Origin: Variovorax sp. V213
GTDB taxonomy: Bacteria; Pseudomonadota; Gammaproteobacteria; Burkholderiales; Burkholderiaceae_C
Direction: 5' to 3'
Length of the DNA: 64,000 nt
NCBI RefSeq assembly: GCF_041154455.1
Contig: NZ_AP028664.1
Location: forward strand, 248,001-312,000
Shown here: piece after piece, positions 8,758 to 19,422 of the stretch
Numbering within the stretch: position 1 is the stretch's first letter
Layout of the letters: each line of letters opens with the position of its first letter
Made by a program: the position numbers and the translations under genes
The notes under the pieces: generated by a model
What the model was told of the DNA's origin: nothing
Seen by the model: the letters and a program-made list of their open reading frames with translations, nothing else
Database searches by the model: none

Positions 8758-8945
8758 GAGAAAACTCCTTGAAGAAAAACAAAAAACAGGGGAAGGGGAG
8801 CGGGTGGGGCGCTGGCCGCCACCACGGCAGGAGATCGATTGTGAAGCAGCCTCGCCAGGCCGCCGTTGCCGCGCGTGACACGGGCCGCCCGCGGGTGGCT
8901 TACAGTGCGGCGGTTGCCTTTTCTTCCCTCTTTTCGATCCCGACC

Positions 8946-10148
8946 ATGACCACCCTCGGCACCCCTCTTTCCCCCTCCGCAACCCGCGTGATGCTGCTCG
9001 GCTCCGGCGAGCTCGGCAAGGAGGTGCTCATCGCCCTGCAGCGCCTGGGCGTCGAGACCATCGCGGTCGACCGCTACGAGAACGCGCCCGGCCAGCAGGT
9101 GGCCCACCATGCGCGCACCATCACCATGAGCGACCCGGAGCAGCTCAAGGCGCTGATCGAGGCCGAGAAGCCCCTGCTCGTGGTGCCCGAGATCGAGGCC
9201 ATCGCCACGCCGATGCTGCAGCAGCTCGAAGACGCCGGCGTGGTGCGCGTGATTCCCACCGCCCGCGCCGCCCGCCTCACGATGGACCGCGAGGGCATTC
9301 GCCGCCTGGCGGCCGAAACGCTGGGCGTGCCGACCAGCCCCTACAAGTTCTGCGACTCGCTGGCCGAGCTGCAGGCCGCCATCGACGGCGGCATTGGGTA
9401 TCCCTGCATCGTCAAGCCCGTGATGAGCAGCTCCGGCAAGGGCCAGAGCAAGATCGACGGTCCGGCCGACGTGCAGAAGGCCTGGGACTACGCCATGGCC
9501 GGCGGCCGGGTGAGCCATGGCCGCGTGATCGTCGAGGGCTTCATCGATTTCGACTACGAGATCACGCTCTTGACCGTGCGCGCCAGGGACGCGGCCGGCG
9601 CGGTGCAGACGCAGTTCTGCGAGCCCATCGGCCACGTGCAGGTCAGCGGGGACTATGTCGAGAGCTGGCAGCCGCATCGCATGGCGCCTGCCGCGCTGCA
9701 AAAGGCGCAGCAGATCGCCGAGGCCGTCACGGCCGACCTCGGCGGCCAGGGTCTTTTCGGCGTCGAGCTGTTCGTGAAGGGTGACGACGTGTGGTTCAGC
9801 GAAGTGAGCCCGCGCCCGCACGACACCGGCATGGTCACCATGGCCACGCAATGGCAGAACGAGTTCGAGCTGCATGCGCGCGCCATCCTCGGCCTGCCGG
9901 TGGACACTTCGCTCAAGAGTCCTGGCGCCAGCGCGGTGATCTACGGCGGCGTCGATGCCACCGGCATCGCGTTCGACGGCGTCGCCGAGGCACTGCAGGT
10001 GCCCGGCAGCGACGTGCGCCTCTTCGGCAAGCCCGAGAGTTTTGCCAAGCGCCGCATGGGCGTGGCGCTCGTGCACGCGGCCGACACCGACACCGCCCGC
10101 AGGCTCGCCAAGGAAGCCGCCTCGCGCGTGAAGCCGCGCAAGGCCTGA
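8946..10148 (+). CDS. purT: formate-dependent phosphoribosylglycinamide formyltransferase 2
   Basis: ATP-grasp enzyme of 400 residues that makes formyl-GAR from GAR, formate and ATP in purine synthesis, the folate-independent alternative to PurN. MLLGSGELGKEVLIALQRLG at the start, PCIVKPVMSSSGKGQS for ATP binding, QTQFCEPIGHVQVSGDYVESW and WFSEVSPRPHDTGMVT are signature segments. The start at 8946 matches the family; a longer upstream frame is ignored. It stands alone between hbd and an esterase. Confidence 0.96.
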   Translation: MTTLGTPLSPSATRVMLLGSGELGKEVLIALQRLGVETIAVDRYENAPGQQVAHHARTITMSDPEQLKALIEAEKPLLVVPEIEAIATPMLQQLEDAGVVRVIPTARAARLTMDREGIRRLAAETLGVPTSPYKFCDSLAELQAAIDGGIGYPCIVKPVMSSSGKGQSKIDGPADVQKAWDYAMAGGRVSHGRVIVEGFIDFDYEITLLTVRARDAAGAVQTQFCEPIGHVQVSGDYVESWQPHRMAPAALQKAQQIAEAVTADLGGQGLFGVELFVKGDDVWFSEVSPRPHDTGMVTMATQWQNEFELHARAILGLPVDTSLKSPGASAVIYGGVDATGIAFDGVAEALQVPGSDVRLFGKPESFAKRRMGVALVHAADTDTARRLAKEAASRVKPRKA

Positions 10149-10268
10149 AGGGCGCGAGCCCGGCACAGCCAGTAGTTTGACAGCCAGTTTTCGCAAGCGG
10201 CGCCGGGCGCCTGCGGGCATCGTCCGGATGAGATCGGGAGAACACCAGCCCGACCCACCGGAGACACC

Positions 10269-11213
<945 letters not shown>

Positions 11214-11334
11214 AGCCGGCCTAGGGAAAGTCCTCGCGCAAATGCCCACCTTGCAGCTGGCCCTCGCCGCTACGATCCAGCCAACGCAATGCCGGCCCCT
11301 GGCCGGCGGCGGCCGGATGCAGGAGACGGACACC

Positions 11335-12162
11335 ATGCAGCGAACGAAAACGGCGTCGCCGGAAAGCGGCGGCGCAGAGCGCGGGGAGCGCCTGATGTGG
11401 CTCACGCATCAGCGGGTGTTCTACGCGGGGCTGCTCGGCGCCGCGGCCGAACGCACGGTGGGCGGGCACGGCGTGTACGTGTCGCCGGCGGGGGCGCCGC
11501 CCAACCGCCTCCGCATTGGCGGAGGCGCCTGGCAGACGGGCGAGCTGCTGGTGGTGCCGCCGCAGGTGCCGCACCGGGTGGAAAGCGCGCATCCGCTCAT
11601 CTTCAACCTGCTGATCGAATCGGAATCGGTCGATCCCGCGCGCCTGCCGGGCTTTCTCCAGCATTGCGGACCGGTCGATGCGCCGGCATTCGTGCAGCGC
11701 GTGCGCGATGCCCACGCGCAACTGCTTGCGCTCTCGGGCCGCCAGGGCTTCGAAGGCCTCGAGTTCGACCGACTGTTCTTCGGCGAGGCGCTGGCGCCGC
11801 GCGCGCTCGATGCACGCATCCGCAAGGTCATCGACGCCATCAACGCCGACCCGGCCGCGCCCACATCGGCCGAAGACTGCGCGGCCTCGGTGCACCTTTC
11901 TTTCTCGCGCTTCCTGCATCTGTTCAAGCAGGAAACCGGCATGGCGTTTCGCGCCTTCCGGGCCTGGAAGCGCGCGCGCAGCCTGCTGCGCTACGTGCGC
12001 CAGACCACCACGCTGACCGACATTGCGCTGGACACCGGCTACCCCGATTCGACGCATTTCAGCCATTCGATCCGCCAGGTCTATGGGCTCAAGCCGAGCG
12101 ACATCCTGGCCGGCTCGCGTCGCCTGGCGCTGCACGACGCGGCCGGCGGCTTCAGGCACTAG
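11335..12162 (+). CDS. AraC family transcriptional regulator
   Basis: 275-residue regulator with an N-terminal cupin-like sensor part and a C-terminal pair of helix-turn-helix motifs. The second motif has TLTDIALDTGYPDSTHFSHS followed by RQVYGLKPSDI. The start at 11335 has AGGAGA about 9 nt upstream. livH begins 24 nt after its stop, so it is probably co-transcribed with, and a candidate controller of, the liv/CoA-ligase operon. The effector is unknown. Confidence 0.9.
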   Translation: MQRTKTASPESGGAERGERLMWLTHQRVFYAGLLGAAAERTVGGHGVYVSPAGAPPNRLRIGGGAWQTGELLVVPPQVPHRVESAHPLIFNLLIESESVDPARLPGFLQHCGPVDAPAFVQRVRDAHAQLLALSGRQGFEGLEFDRLFFGEALAPRALDARIRKVIDAINADPAAPTSAEDCAASVHLSFSRFLHLFKQETGMAFRAFRAWKRARSLLRYVRQTTTLTDIALDTGYPDSTHFSHSIRQVYGLKPSDILAGSRRLALHDAAGGFRH

Positions 12163-12185
12163 ACATACAGAGAGACAGAAGCCGC

Positions 12186-13061
12186 ATGCAGATTCTCCAG
12201 CTCCTTCTGTCAGGCATTGCGCAGGGCTGCATCTATGGCTTGATCGCGCTGGGGTTCGTGCTGATCTACAAGGCCACCGAGACCGTGAGCTTTGCGCAGG
12301 GCGACCTGATGATGCTCGGCGCCTTCGGTGCATTTGCCGGCATGTCGCTGTTCGGCCTGCCGTTCTGGCTCGCGGCCCTTCTCGCGGTGGTGGCCATGGC
12401 CGCCTTCGGCGTGCTGCTCGAGCTGGTGGTGATCCGGCCGATCCTCGGGCAGCCGCAGTTCTCGATCGTGATGCTGACCATCGGCATTGCCTACGTGGCG
12501 CGCGGACTCATCACCATGGTGCCGGGCATCGGCACCGACACCCACACGCTGGCCGTGCCCTACAAGGACCAGATATGGAAGCTGGGCGGGCTGGTGGTCA
12601 ACCTCGAGCAACTGGCCATCATCATTGCCACGGCCATTCTGTGCGGACTGCTGTTCGCGATGTTCCGCTACAGCAAGCTCGGCATCGCCATGCAGGCCTC
12701 TTCGCAGAACCAGCTGGCGGCCTACTACATGGGGATTCCGGTGAAGCGGCTCAACGGGCTCGTGTGGGGCCTGGCGGCAGCGGTCGCGGCCATCGCGGGG
12801 ATGCTGCTCGCGCCCATCACATTCGTGCACGCGAACATGGGCTTCATCGGGCTCAAGGCCTTTCCGGCCGCGGTGGTGGGCGGCTTCGGCAGCCTGCCGG
12901 GCGCCATCGTCGGCGGGCTGGTGATCGGCATCGTCGAATCGTTCGCGGGGTTTTATCTGCCCGACGGCTTCAAGGACACCGCGCCCTACATCGTGGTGCT
13001 GCTGATGCTGATGATCAAACCCAATGGCCTGTTCGGCGAAAAGCTGCGCAAGAAAGTCTGA
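12186..13061 (+). CDS. livH: branched-chain-type ABC transporter permease LivH
   Basis: 291-residue inner-membrane permease of the HAAT (LivH) family. QLLLSGIAQGCIYGLIALGF, GDLMMLGAFGAF and AFPAAVVGGFGSLPGAIVGG are family landmarks, and about eight hydrophobic helices can be seen. It pairs with LivM. Because a CoA ligase is embedded in the operon, the substrate is more likely an organic or aromatic acid than an amino acid (inference). Confidence 0.93.
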   Translation: MQILQLLLSGIAQGCIYGLIALGFVLIYKATETVSFAQGDLMMLGAFGAFAGMSLFGLPFWLAALLAVVAMAAFGVLLELVVIRPILGQPQFSIVMLTIGIAYVARGLITMVPGIGTDTHTLAVPYKDQIWKLGGLVVNLEQLAIIIATAILCGLLFAMFRYSKLGIAMQASSQNQLAAYYMGIPVKRLNGLVWGLAAAVAAIAGMLLAPITFVHANMGFIGLKAFPAAVVGGFGSLPGAIVGGLVIGIVESFAGFYLPDGFKDTAPYIVVLLMLMIKPNGLFGEKLRKKV

Positions 13062-13097
13062 ACCATGCGCCCCCACGCTCTTCGGCGGATCTGACCC

Positions 13098-14174
13098 ATG
13101 CGCTTCATCTTCAAGACCAGCTACGACCAGGACATCCGCCTCGCGCGGCACGGCGGCCATGTGTTCTGGTATGGCCTCCTGGTCGCGTTCCTCATCGTCG
13201 CGCCATGGGCGATCGACGAATACTGGCTCGCGCAGCTGACATTCGTGCTGATCTACGGCATCGTCGGATTGGGGTTGATGCTGCTGGCGGGCTTCACGGG
13301 CCAGTTCTCGATCGGCCATGCGGCCTTTCTCGGCGCGGGTGCCTACACGCAGGGCGTGCTGACCAACCTGGGCGTGCCGTTTCCGATCGCGCTGCTCGCG
13401 GCCGCGGCGCTGTCTGCGGCGGTGGGCGTGGTGGTGGCCTTGCCGGCCTTGCGCGTGAAGGGCATCTACCTCGGCATCGCGACGCTGTCGTTCGGCTTCA
13501 TCGTCGAGGAGGTGTTCGCGCGCTGGGAGAGCGTCACGGGCGGCAATGCGGGGCTGCACGTGAAGTCGCCGCAACTCTTCGGCTGGTCGCTGGGGTCGGG
13601 CAACGGCTTCTACTTCCTGTGCCTGGTGGTGGCGGTGCTCAGCACACTGGGCATCCTGAATCTGCTGCGCTCGCCGACGGGACGGGCCTTCGTCGCCATC
13701 CGCGATTCGGAGATTTCGGCGCAGAGCATGGGCATTCACCTGGCGCGCTACAAGACGATGTCGTTCGCGATCTCGGCCGCGCTCGCGGGGTTGGGCGGCG
13801 CACTGTATGCGCACAAGCTCAGCTTCATTTCGCCGGACCAGTTCAACATCCTGCAGTCGATCGACCTGCTGCTGATGGTGGTGATCGGCGGGCTGGGTTC
13901 GGTGCACGGCGCATTCCTGGGTGCGATCTTCCTGATCGCGATGCCGCAACTGATCTCGATGGGCAAGGACTGGTTGCCGGCCGTGGTCGGCCAGGCGCCG
14001 GGGCTGCAGGGGCTGGTGTACGGCCTGGTGCTGATCGCCTTCGTGCTGTTCGAGCCGCTGGGGCTTTATGGCCGCTGGCTCAAGATCCGAACCTGGCTGC
14101 AGCTCTTCCCGTTCTACCGCAAGGGCCTGTTCAAGCGGCAGAAGTCGTTCACCAAGTCGGATCGACTGAGATGA
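13098..14174 (+). CDS. livM: branched-chain-type ABC transporter permease LivM
   Basis: 358-residue second permease subunit. LIYGIVGLGLMLLAGFTGQF, GHAAFLGAGAYTQG and MVVIGGLGSVHGAFLGA are LivM signatures. The stop overlaps the livG start as ATGA, so translation is coupled. The C-terminal tail after the last helix is hydrophilic and basic. The 36 nt between livH and livM contain a C-rich stretch but no clear regulatory element. Confidence 0.93.
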   Translation: MRFIFKTSYDQDIRLARHGGHVFWYGLLVAFLIVAPWAIDEYWLAQLTFVLIYGIVGLGLMLLAGFTGQFSIGHAAFLGAGAYTQGVLTNLGVPFPIALLAAAALSAAVGVVVALPALRVKGIYLGIATLSFGFIVEEVFARWESVTGGNAGLHVKSPQLFGWSLGSGNGFYFLCLVVAVLSTLGILNLLRSPTGRAFVAIRDSEISAQSMGIHLARYKTMSFAISAALAGLGGALYAHKLSFISPDQFNILQSIDLLLMVVIGGLGSVHGAFLGAIFLIAMPQLISMGKDWLPAVVGQAPGLQGLVYGLVLIAFVLFEPLGLYGRWLKIRTWLQLFPFYRKGLFKRQKSFTKSDRLR

Positions 14175-14992
14175 GCAGCGGCGACATTCTTCTTTCGGCG
14201 AAAGACCTGAGCGTGCGCTTCGGCGGCGTGCTCGCGGTCAACAAGGTGAGCTTCGACGTGCGGCGCGGCGAGGTGTTCACGCTGATCGGCCCGAATGGCG
14301 CGGGCAAGACGACGGTGTTCAACCTCATCAGCCGCATCTACACGCCGACCATGGGCGAGATCACGTGGCACGGCGAAGCGGCCGGTCCGCTGGCCTTGAC
14401 GCACCAGGCGCCACACGCAATTGCCGCGCTCGGCATTGCGCGCACCTTCCAGAACATCGAACTCTTCGAGCATGCCACCGTGTTGCACAACCTGCTGATC
14501 GGCCGCCACACGCATCGGCAGACGGGTTTCTGGAGCGAGGTGTTCTTCACACCCGCGACGCGGCGCGCCGAAATTGCGGCGCGCGAGAAGGCGGAGCAGG
14601 TGATCGAGCTGCTGGACCTGCAGCATCACCGGGATTCGATGGTGGCCGGCTTGCCCTATGGCGTTCGCAAGGTGGTGGAACTCGCGCGTGCGCTGTGCAC
14701 CGAGCCCAAGCTGCTGCTGCTCGATGAGCCCTCGTCCGGTCTCAATGTCGAGGAGACGGCCGACATGGCGTTCTGGATCCAGGACATCCAGCACGAGCTG
14801 GGTGTGTCGGTGCTGATGGTCGAGCACGACATGTCGCTGGTGTCGAAGGTGTCGGACCGCGTGCTGGCCATGAACATGGGCGAGGTGCTGGCGACCGGCA
14901 CGCCGCGCGAGGTGCAGGCGGACGCGCGTGTCATCGAGGCTTATCTCGGGACTGTGGACGACGTGAGCAGCTTGAGGAGGGTGGCGGCATGA
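14171..14992 (+). CDS. livG: branched-chain-type ABC transporter ATP-binding protein LivG
   Basis: 273-residue ATPase. Walker A is GPNGAGKTT, the Q-loop region is GIARTFQNIELF, the signature is the LivG-type LPYGVRKVVELARAL in place of LSGGQ, Walker B is LLLLDEPSSGL and the switch His is in VLMVEHDM. It starts inside the livM stop (ATGA), and its own stop overlaps the livF start the same way. Confidence 0.94.
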   Translation: MSSGDILLSAKDLSVRFGGVLAVNKVSFDVRRGEVFTLIGPNGAGKTTVFNLISRIYTPTMGEITWHGEAAGPLALTHQAPHAIAALGIARTFQNIELFEHATVLHNLLIGRHTHRQTGFWSEVFFTPATRRAEIAAREKAEQVIELLDLQHHRDSMVAGLPYGVRKVVELARALCTEPKLLLLDEPSSGLNVEETADMAFWIQDIQHELGVSVLMVEHDMSLVSKVSDRVLAMNMGEVLATGTPREVQADARVIEAYLGTVDDVSSLRRVAA

Positions 14993-15786
14993 GCCGCCGG
15001 GGGGGGCACCCAATGAGCGACGTCGTACTCCAGCTGCTCAACGTCGAAAGCGCCTACGGCCCCATCAAGGCCATCCGCGGCGTGAGCCTGAAAGTCAGGC
15101 AAGGCGAGATCGTGACGGTCCTGGGTTCCAACGGCGCAGGAAAAACGACCATCCTCAAAACCATCTCGGGAATCATCGACCCGAGAAAGGGCAGCATCGA
15201 ATTCCAGGGCAAGGACATCACCGCCAAGGACCCCGCCTACATCGTCCAGCAGGGCCTGAGCCACGTACCCGAAGGGCGCGAAGTGTTCCCCTTGCTTTCG
15301 GTGAGGGAAAACCTGCTCATGGGCGCCTACACCCGCAAGGACCGCGATGGCGTGGCGCGGGACATGGAGAGCGTCTACACCTACTTTCCCATCCTGCGAG
15401 AGCGCGCCACGCAGGACGCCGGGCTGCTCTCCGGCGGCCAGCAGCAGATGCTCGCCATTTCGCGCGCCATCATGGCCGCGCCGCACCTCATCCTCCTCGA
15501 CGAACCCAGCCTTGGCCTCAGCCCCAAGCTGACGAAGGAGATCTTCGAGATCGTCGTGCGCATCAACCGCGAGCGCGGCACCACCATCTTGCTGGTCGAG
15601 CAGAACGCCAACATGGCGCTCAATGCGTCGGACCACGGCTACGTGCTCGAGAACGGCCGCATCGTCATGGAAGACACCTGCGAACGCCTGCGCGAGAAGG
15701 AAGACATCAAGGAGTTCTACCTTGGCGTCAAGGACGACGGCGTGCGCGGCGAGCGGCGCTGGAAGAAAAAGAAGACCTGGAGATGA
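14989..15786 (+). CDS. livF: branched-chain-type ABC transporter ATP-binding protein LivF
   Basis: 265-residue ATPase with Walker A GSNGAGKTT, signature LSGGQQQML, Walker B LILLDEPSLGL and ILLVEQNANMAL. The ATG at 14989 overlaps the livG stop and has GGAGG 8 nt upstream. A second in-frame ATG at 15013 begins the conserved part, so the first eight residues (MSRRGGHP), encoded by a G-run, may be a late extension. The C-terminus ends in a basic RRWKKKKTWR tail. The stop overlaps the CoA-ligase start as ATGA. Confidence 0.93.
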   Translation: MSRRGGHPMSDVVLQLLNVESAYGPIKAIRGVSLKVRQGEIVTVLGSNGAGKTTILKTISGIIDPRKGSIEFQGKDITAKDPAYIVQQGLSHVPEGREVFPLLSVRENLLMGAYTRKDRDGVARDMESVYTYFPILRERATQDAGLLSGGQQQMLAISRAIMAAPHLILLDEPSLGLSPKLTKEIFEIVVRINRERGTTILLVEQNANMALNASDHGYVLENGRIVMEDTCERLREKEDIKEFYLGVKDDGVRGERRWKKKKTWR

Positions 15787-17672
15787 GCGACATGAGCACT
15801 ACCGCCTTGCGCGCTCCCGCCGGCCTTTGGGACCTGGCGCACCTGCAGCCCAAGCCCGGCATCGTCGTGCCCGGCGACACCATTCCCGCCGTGTTCTGGA
15901 AGGCCGTGGAATTGCGCGCCGACAAGGTCTGGATGCGGCAGAAGGAATTCGGCATCTGGCGCAGCTGGACCTGGCGGCAAACCGCCGAGGCCGTGCGCGA
16001 GATTGCGGGTGGCCTGCTGGCGCTCGGCTTCGGGCCGGGCGAATGCGCATCGATCCTCGCCAACACCGTCATCGAGTGGGTGCTGTGCGACATCGCCGTG
16101 CTCAGCTGCGGCGGCGTGTCGAACGGCATCTACCCGACCGACGCGGCCCCGCAGGTTCACTACCTCTGCGAAGACTCGCGCACCACCGTGCTCTTCGTCG
16201 AGGACGACGAGCAGCTCGACAAGGCGCTCGAGGTGCGCGCGCAATTGCCGCTGCTGCGCAAGGTCGTCGTGTTCGACATGGAGGGCCTGCGCGACCTCGA
16301 CGATCCCGGCGTCATCAGCCTGGACGCACTGCGCGCGCTCGGCCGGGCGCATCTGCAGGACCATCCGCAGGCGCTGGAGCAGCGCATTGCCGCCTGCCGG
16401 CCCGAAGACCTGGCCATCCTCGTCTACACCTCGGGCACCACCGGCAAGCCCAAGGGCGCGATGCACAGCCACCGCGGGCTGGTGTACACCATGCGCGGCT
16501 ACAACTCCCTGCTGTCTCAGGGCGAGGGCGACGAGCGCATGTGCTTCCTGCCGCTGTGCCACATTGCCGAGCGCATGGGCGGCGAATACTTCGCGATGTA
16601 TACCGGCTCGATCCTCAACTTCGTCGAGAACCCCGAAACGGTGCCCGAGAACGTGCGCGAGATTTCGCCCACGGTGTTCACGGCCGTGCCGCGCGTGTGG
16701 GAGAAGTTCTATTCCGGCGTGATGATTGCGCTGAAAGAGGCGAGCCGGCTGCAGCAGGCTGCCTACGGCTGGAGCATTGGCGTGGGCCGGCAGATTGCCG
16801 AGCGCGTGCTCCAGGGCCAGCCGGTGGGCGCGGGGCTGCGCCTCAAGTTCCGCTTGGCGCGCTGGCTGGCGCTCGACAACGTACGCAAGCTCATCGGGAT
16901 TCACCGCGCGCGCTTTCTCGTGACCGGCGCAGCGCCGATTTCGCCCGACCTCGTGCGCTGGTACCTTGCGCTGGGCGTGCCCATGCTGGAGGTGTGGGGC
17001 ATGACCGAATCGTGCGGTGCCTCCACGGGCGTGCCGCCGTCGCGCATCATGCCGGGCTCGATCGGCCCGGCCACCAGCTACAACGAGGTTCGGCTCGATC
17101 CGCAAACCGGCGAAATCCTGGTGCGCGGCCCCAATGTCTTCATGGGATACCTCAACCTGCCCGAGAAAACCGCCGAGACCATCGACGCCGACGGCTGGCT
17201 GCACACCGGCGACGTGGGGACGGTCGACGCGGGAGGGTATTTCCGCATCACCGACCGCATGAAGGACATCATCATCACGGCAGGTGGAAAGAACATCACG
17301 CCGAGCGAGCTGGAGAACGAACTCAAGTTCAGCCCCTACATCACCGATGCGGTGGTGATCGGCGACAAGAGACCCTACCTGACGGTGATCGTCATGATCG
17401 ACCAGGAGAACGTCGAGAAGTTTGCGCAGGACCACGATGTGCCTTTCAGCAACTACGAAAGCCTCACGCGTGCGCAAGAGGTGCTGGACCTGATCCAGGG
17501 CGAGATCGACCGCGTCAATGCCAAGTTTGCGCGGGTCGAGCAGATCAAGAAATTCTTCCTGCTCGAAACGCAGTTGAGTGCCGAGGACGAAGAGCTCACG
17601 CCGACGATGAAGCTCAAGCGCAAATTGGTGCAAACCAAGTATGCCGAGCGCATCGAGGCGATGTACCGCTGA
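15783..17672 (+). CDS. AMP-dependent acyl-CoA ligase (long-chain/organic-acid type)
   Basis: 629-residue adenylate-forming enzyme that should activate a carboxylic acid to its CoA thioester. The P-loop is YTSGTTGKPKGAM, A5 is EVWGMTESCG, the A7 region is GWLHTGDVG and A8 is RMKDIIITAGGKNITPSELE. The size and the long insertion after the P-loop fit the FadD15/ACSL-like subgroup. Its start overlaps the livF stop (ATGA), placing it in the transport operon, so it likely activates the imported acid on entry. The exact substrate is not predictable. Confidence 0.92.
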   Translation: MSDMSTTALRAPAGLWDLAHLQPKPGIVVPGDTIPAVFWKAVELRADKVWMRQKEFGIWRSWTWRQTAEAVREIAGGLLALGFGPGECASILANTVIEWVLCDIAVLSCGGVSNGIYPTDAAPQVHYLCEDSRTTVLFVEDDEQLDKALEVRAQLPLLRKVVVFDMEGLRDLDDPGVISLDALRALGRAHLQDHPQALEQRIAACRPEDLAILVYTSGTTGKPKGAMHSHRGLVYTMRGYNSLLSQGEGDERMCFLPLCHIAERMGGEYFAMYTGSILNFVENPETVPENVREISPTVFTAVPRVWEKFYSGVMIALKEASRLQQAAYGWSIGVGRQIAERVLQGQPVGAGLRLKFRLARWLALDNVRKLIGIHRARFLVTGAAPISPDLVRWYLALGVPMLEVWGMTESCGASTGVPPSRIMPGSIGPATSYNEVRLDPQTGEILVRGPNVFMGYLNLPEKTAETIDADGWLHTGDVGTVDAGGYFRITDRMKDIIITAGGKNITPSELENELKFSPYITDAVVIGDKRPYLTVIVMIDQENVEKFAQDHDVPFSNYESLTRAQEVLDLIQGEIDRVNAKFARVEQIKKFFLLETQLSAEDEELTPTMKLKRKLVQTKYAERIEAMYR

Positions 17673-17718
17673 CCGGCATCGCCGAACCGTTTTTTGTCAA
17701 ACCCGAGGAGACAACGCC

Positions 17719-18888
17719 ATGATGAAGCTCAAGACAGTGACGACCCTGGCCGTGCTGGGCCTGGTTGCAACGTTCGCGTCCGCGCAGCAGCAACAGGGCG
17801 TGAGCAAGGACGAAATCCGCATCGGCACGATCCAGGATCTCTCGGGCCCGCTCGCGGGCTTCGGCAAGCAGGCGCGCAACGGCATGCAGCTGCGCGTGGA
17901 CGAACTCAACGAGCAGGGCAACATCCACGGTCGCAAGCTCAAGCTCTTCGTCGAAGACTCGGGCTACGACCCGAAGAAGGCCGTGCTCGCGGCGCAGAAG
18001 CTGGTCAACCAGGAAAAGATCTTCATCATGGCCGGCCACATCGGCACGGCGCAGAACATGGCGGCCATGCCGGTGCAGTTCGAGAAGAACATCGTCAACT
18101 TCATGCCGATCACCGCGGCGCGCGAAATGTACGAGCCGCTGAACCGGCTCAAGTATTCGTTCGCGGCCACCTACTACGACCAGATCCGCCTGGCCCTGCC
18201 CAAGATGATCAAGGAGAAGGGCGCAAAGAAGGTCTGCACCATCTACCAGGACGACGAGTTCGGGCTCGAGGTGCTGCGCGGCGCCGAGGCCGGCCTGAAG
18301 ACGGCGGGCCTGGAGCTGGCCGAAAAAACCTCGTTCAAGCGCGGCGCCACCGACTTCAGTTCGCAGGTCGCCAAAATGAAGGCTGCCAACTGCGACCTCG
18401 TGGTGCTCGGCACCATCATCCGCGAGACCATCGGCACCGTGGGCGAGGCGCGCAAGACCGGCTTCAACCCGACCTTCCTGGGCTCGAGCGCCTCTTATAC
18501 CGACCTGATCCACAAGCTCGGCGGCAAGGCGATGGACGGCATCTACGCCACCATGACGGTGCAGAACCCCTACACCGACGAGCAGTCGCAGCCGCTGCGC
18601 TTCTGGGCCAACAAGTACAAGACCAAGTTCAATGAAGATCCGACGGTGTTCTCGGTCTATGGCTACGTCATCATCGATTCGTTCATCAAGGCGGCGCAGA
18701 AGGCCGGCCCGAATCTGACGACCGACAGCTTCATCAAGGCGATGGACACCATGACCTTCGAGCCCGACATGTTCGGCAGCGCCAAGAGCACCTACACCGC
18801 CACCAAGCGCCTGGGCAACGACCAATCGCGCCTGTCGCAAATCAAGGATGGCAAATGGGTCGTGGTTTCTGATTACGTGACGCCGTAA
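17719..18888 (+). CDS. ABC transporter substrate-binding protein (branched-chain amino acid/organic acid type)
   Basis: 389-residue periplasmic binding protein of the LivJ/K (Peripla_BP_6) family. The signal peptide is MMKLKTVTTLAVLGLVATFASA; the mature part starts with KDEIRIGTIQDLSGPLAGFG, and KKVCTIYQDDEFGLEVLRG and GATDFSSQVAKMKAANCDLV are typical. The start at 17719 has GAGGAG about 9 nt upstream. It is the last gene of the operon, 46 nt after the CoA ligase, and supplies the ligand-recognition part of the LivHMGF importer. Confidence 0.93.
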   Translation: MMKLKTVTTLAVLGLVATFASAQQQQGVSKDEIRIGTIQDLSGPLAGFGKQARNGMQLRVDELNEQGNIHGRKLKLFVEDSGYDPKKAVLAAQKLVNQEKIFIMAGHIGTAQNMAAMPVQFEKNIVNFMPITAAREMYEPLNRLKYSFAATYYDQIRLALPKMIKEKGAKKVCTIYQDDEFGLEVLRGAEAGLKTAGLELAEKTSFKRGATDFSSQVAKMKAANCDLVVLGTIIRETIGTVGEARKTGFNPTFLGSSASYTDLIHKLGGKAMDGIYATMTVQNPYTDEQSQPLRFWANKYKTKFNEDPTVFSVYGYVIIDSFIKAAQKAGPNLTTDSFIKAMDTMTFEPDMFGSAKSTYTATKRLGNDQSRLSQIKDGKWVVVSDYVTP

Positions 18889-18953
18889 GCAGCGCTCGCC
18901 AGTACCGGGGAGGGCGGCTATATTCGCTCGCGAAACTCCCTCGCGAGATTGCC

Positions 18954-19415
18954 ATGCCCCAGTACTGGTTGATGAAATCCGAGCCCGACGAGGTCTCGAT
19001 CGACGACGCGCTTGCCGCACCCGGCGCCACGGTGGCGTGGACTGGCGTGCGCAACTACCAGGCACGCAACTTCATGCGCGACGGCATGAAGGTCGGGGAT
19101 GGCGTGCTGTTCTATCACTCGAGCTGCCCCGAGCCGGGCATCGCGGGCATTGCGCGCGTGGCTTCGGGCATCAAGCCCGATCCGACGCAGTTCGACCCCA
19201 AGTCGCCGTACTACGACCCGGCCTCGAAGAAGGACGATCCACGCTGGCTGCTGGTCGACGTGCAGGCCGTTCGCAAGACCCGGCTGCTGGCACTGCCCGA
19301 GCTGCGCGCCAGGCCCGAGCTGGCCGATCTGGTCGTACTGCGCAAGGGCAACCGGCTGTCGATCACGCCGGTCGAGCCCGCGCACTGGCGGGTCATCGAG
19401 AAGATGCTGGCCTGA
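18954..19415 (+). CDS. EVE domain protein
   Basis: 153-residue single EVE domain (PUA-like fold), similar to the bacterial homologues of human THYN1. It starts YWLMKSEPDEVSIDD, then WTGVRNYQARNFMRD and GVLFYHSSC, all canonical. EVE proteins are thought to bind modified bases in DNA or RNA; the role in this bacterium is unknown. It is convergent with the marC-like gene, with only 7 nt between the stops. Confidence 0.93.
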   Translation: MPQYWLMKSEPDEVSIDDALAAPGATVAWTGVRNYQARNFMRDGMKVGDGVLFYHSSCPEPGIAGIARVASGIKPDPTQFDPKSPYYDPASKKDDPRWLLVDVQAVRKTRLLALPELRARPELADLVVLRKGNRLSITPVEPAHWRVIEKMLA

Positions 19416-19422
19416 ACAGGCC

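Noticed and set aside
6971..8881. Single long frame linking the enoyl-CoA hydratase upstream through the dehydrogenase gene, suggesting a fusion
   Set aside because: The upstream part is a different frame of the dehydrogenase gene, and the hydratase has its own start and ribosome site at 7789. No stop happens to intervene, but it is not a fusion protein.
15000..15012. G-run at the start of livF as a possible frameshift
   Set aside because: The frame from ATG 14989 reads into the conserved LivF core without a shift, so the run only adds residues at the N-terminus.
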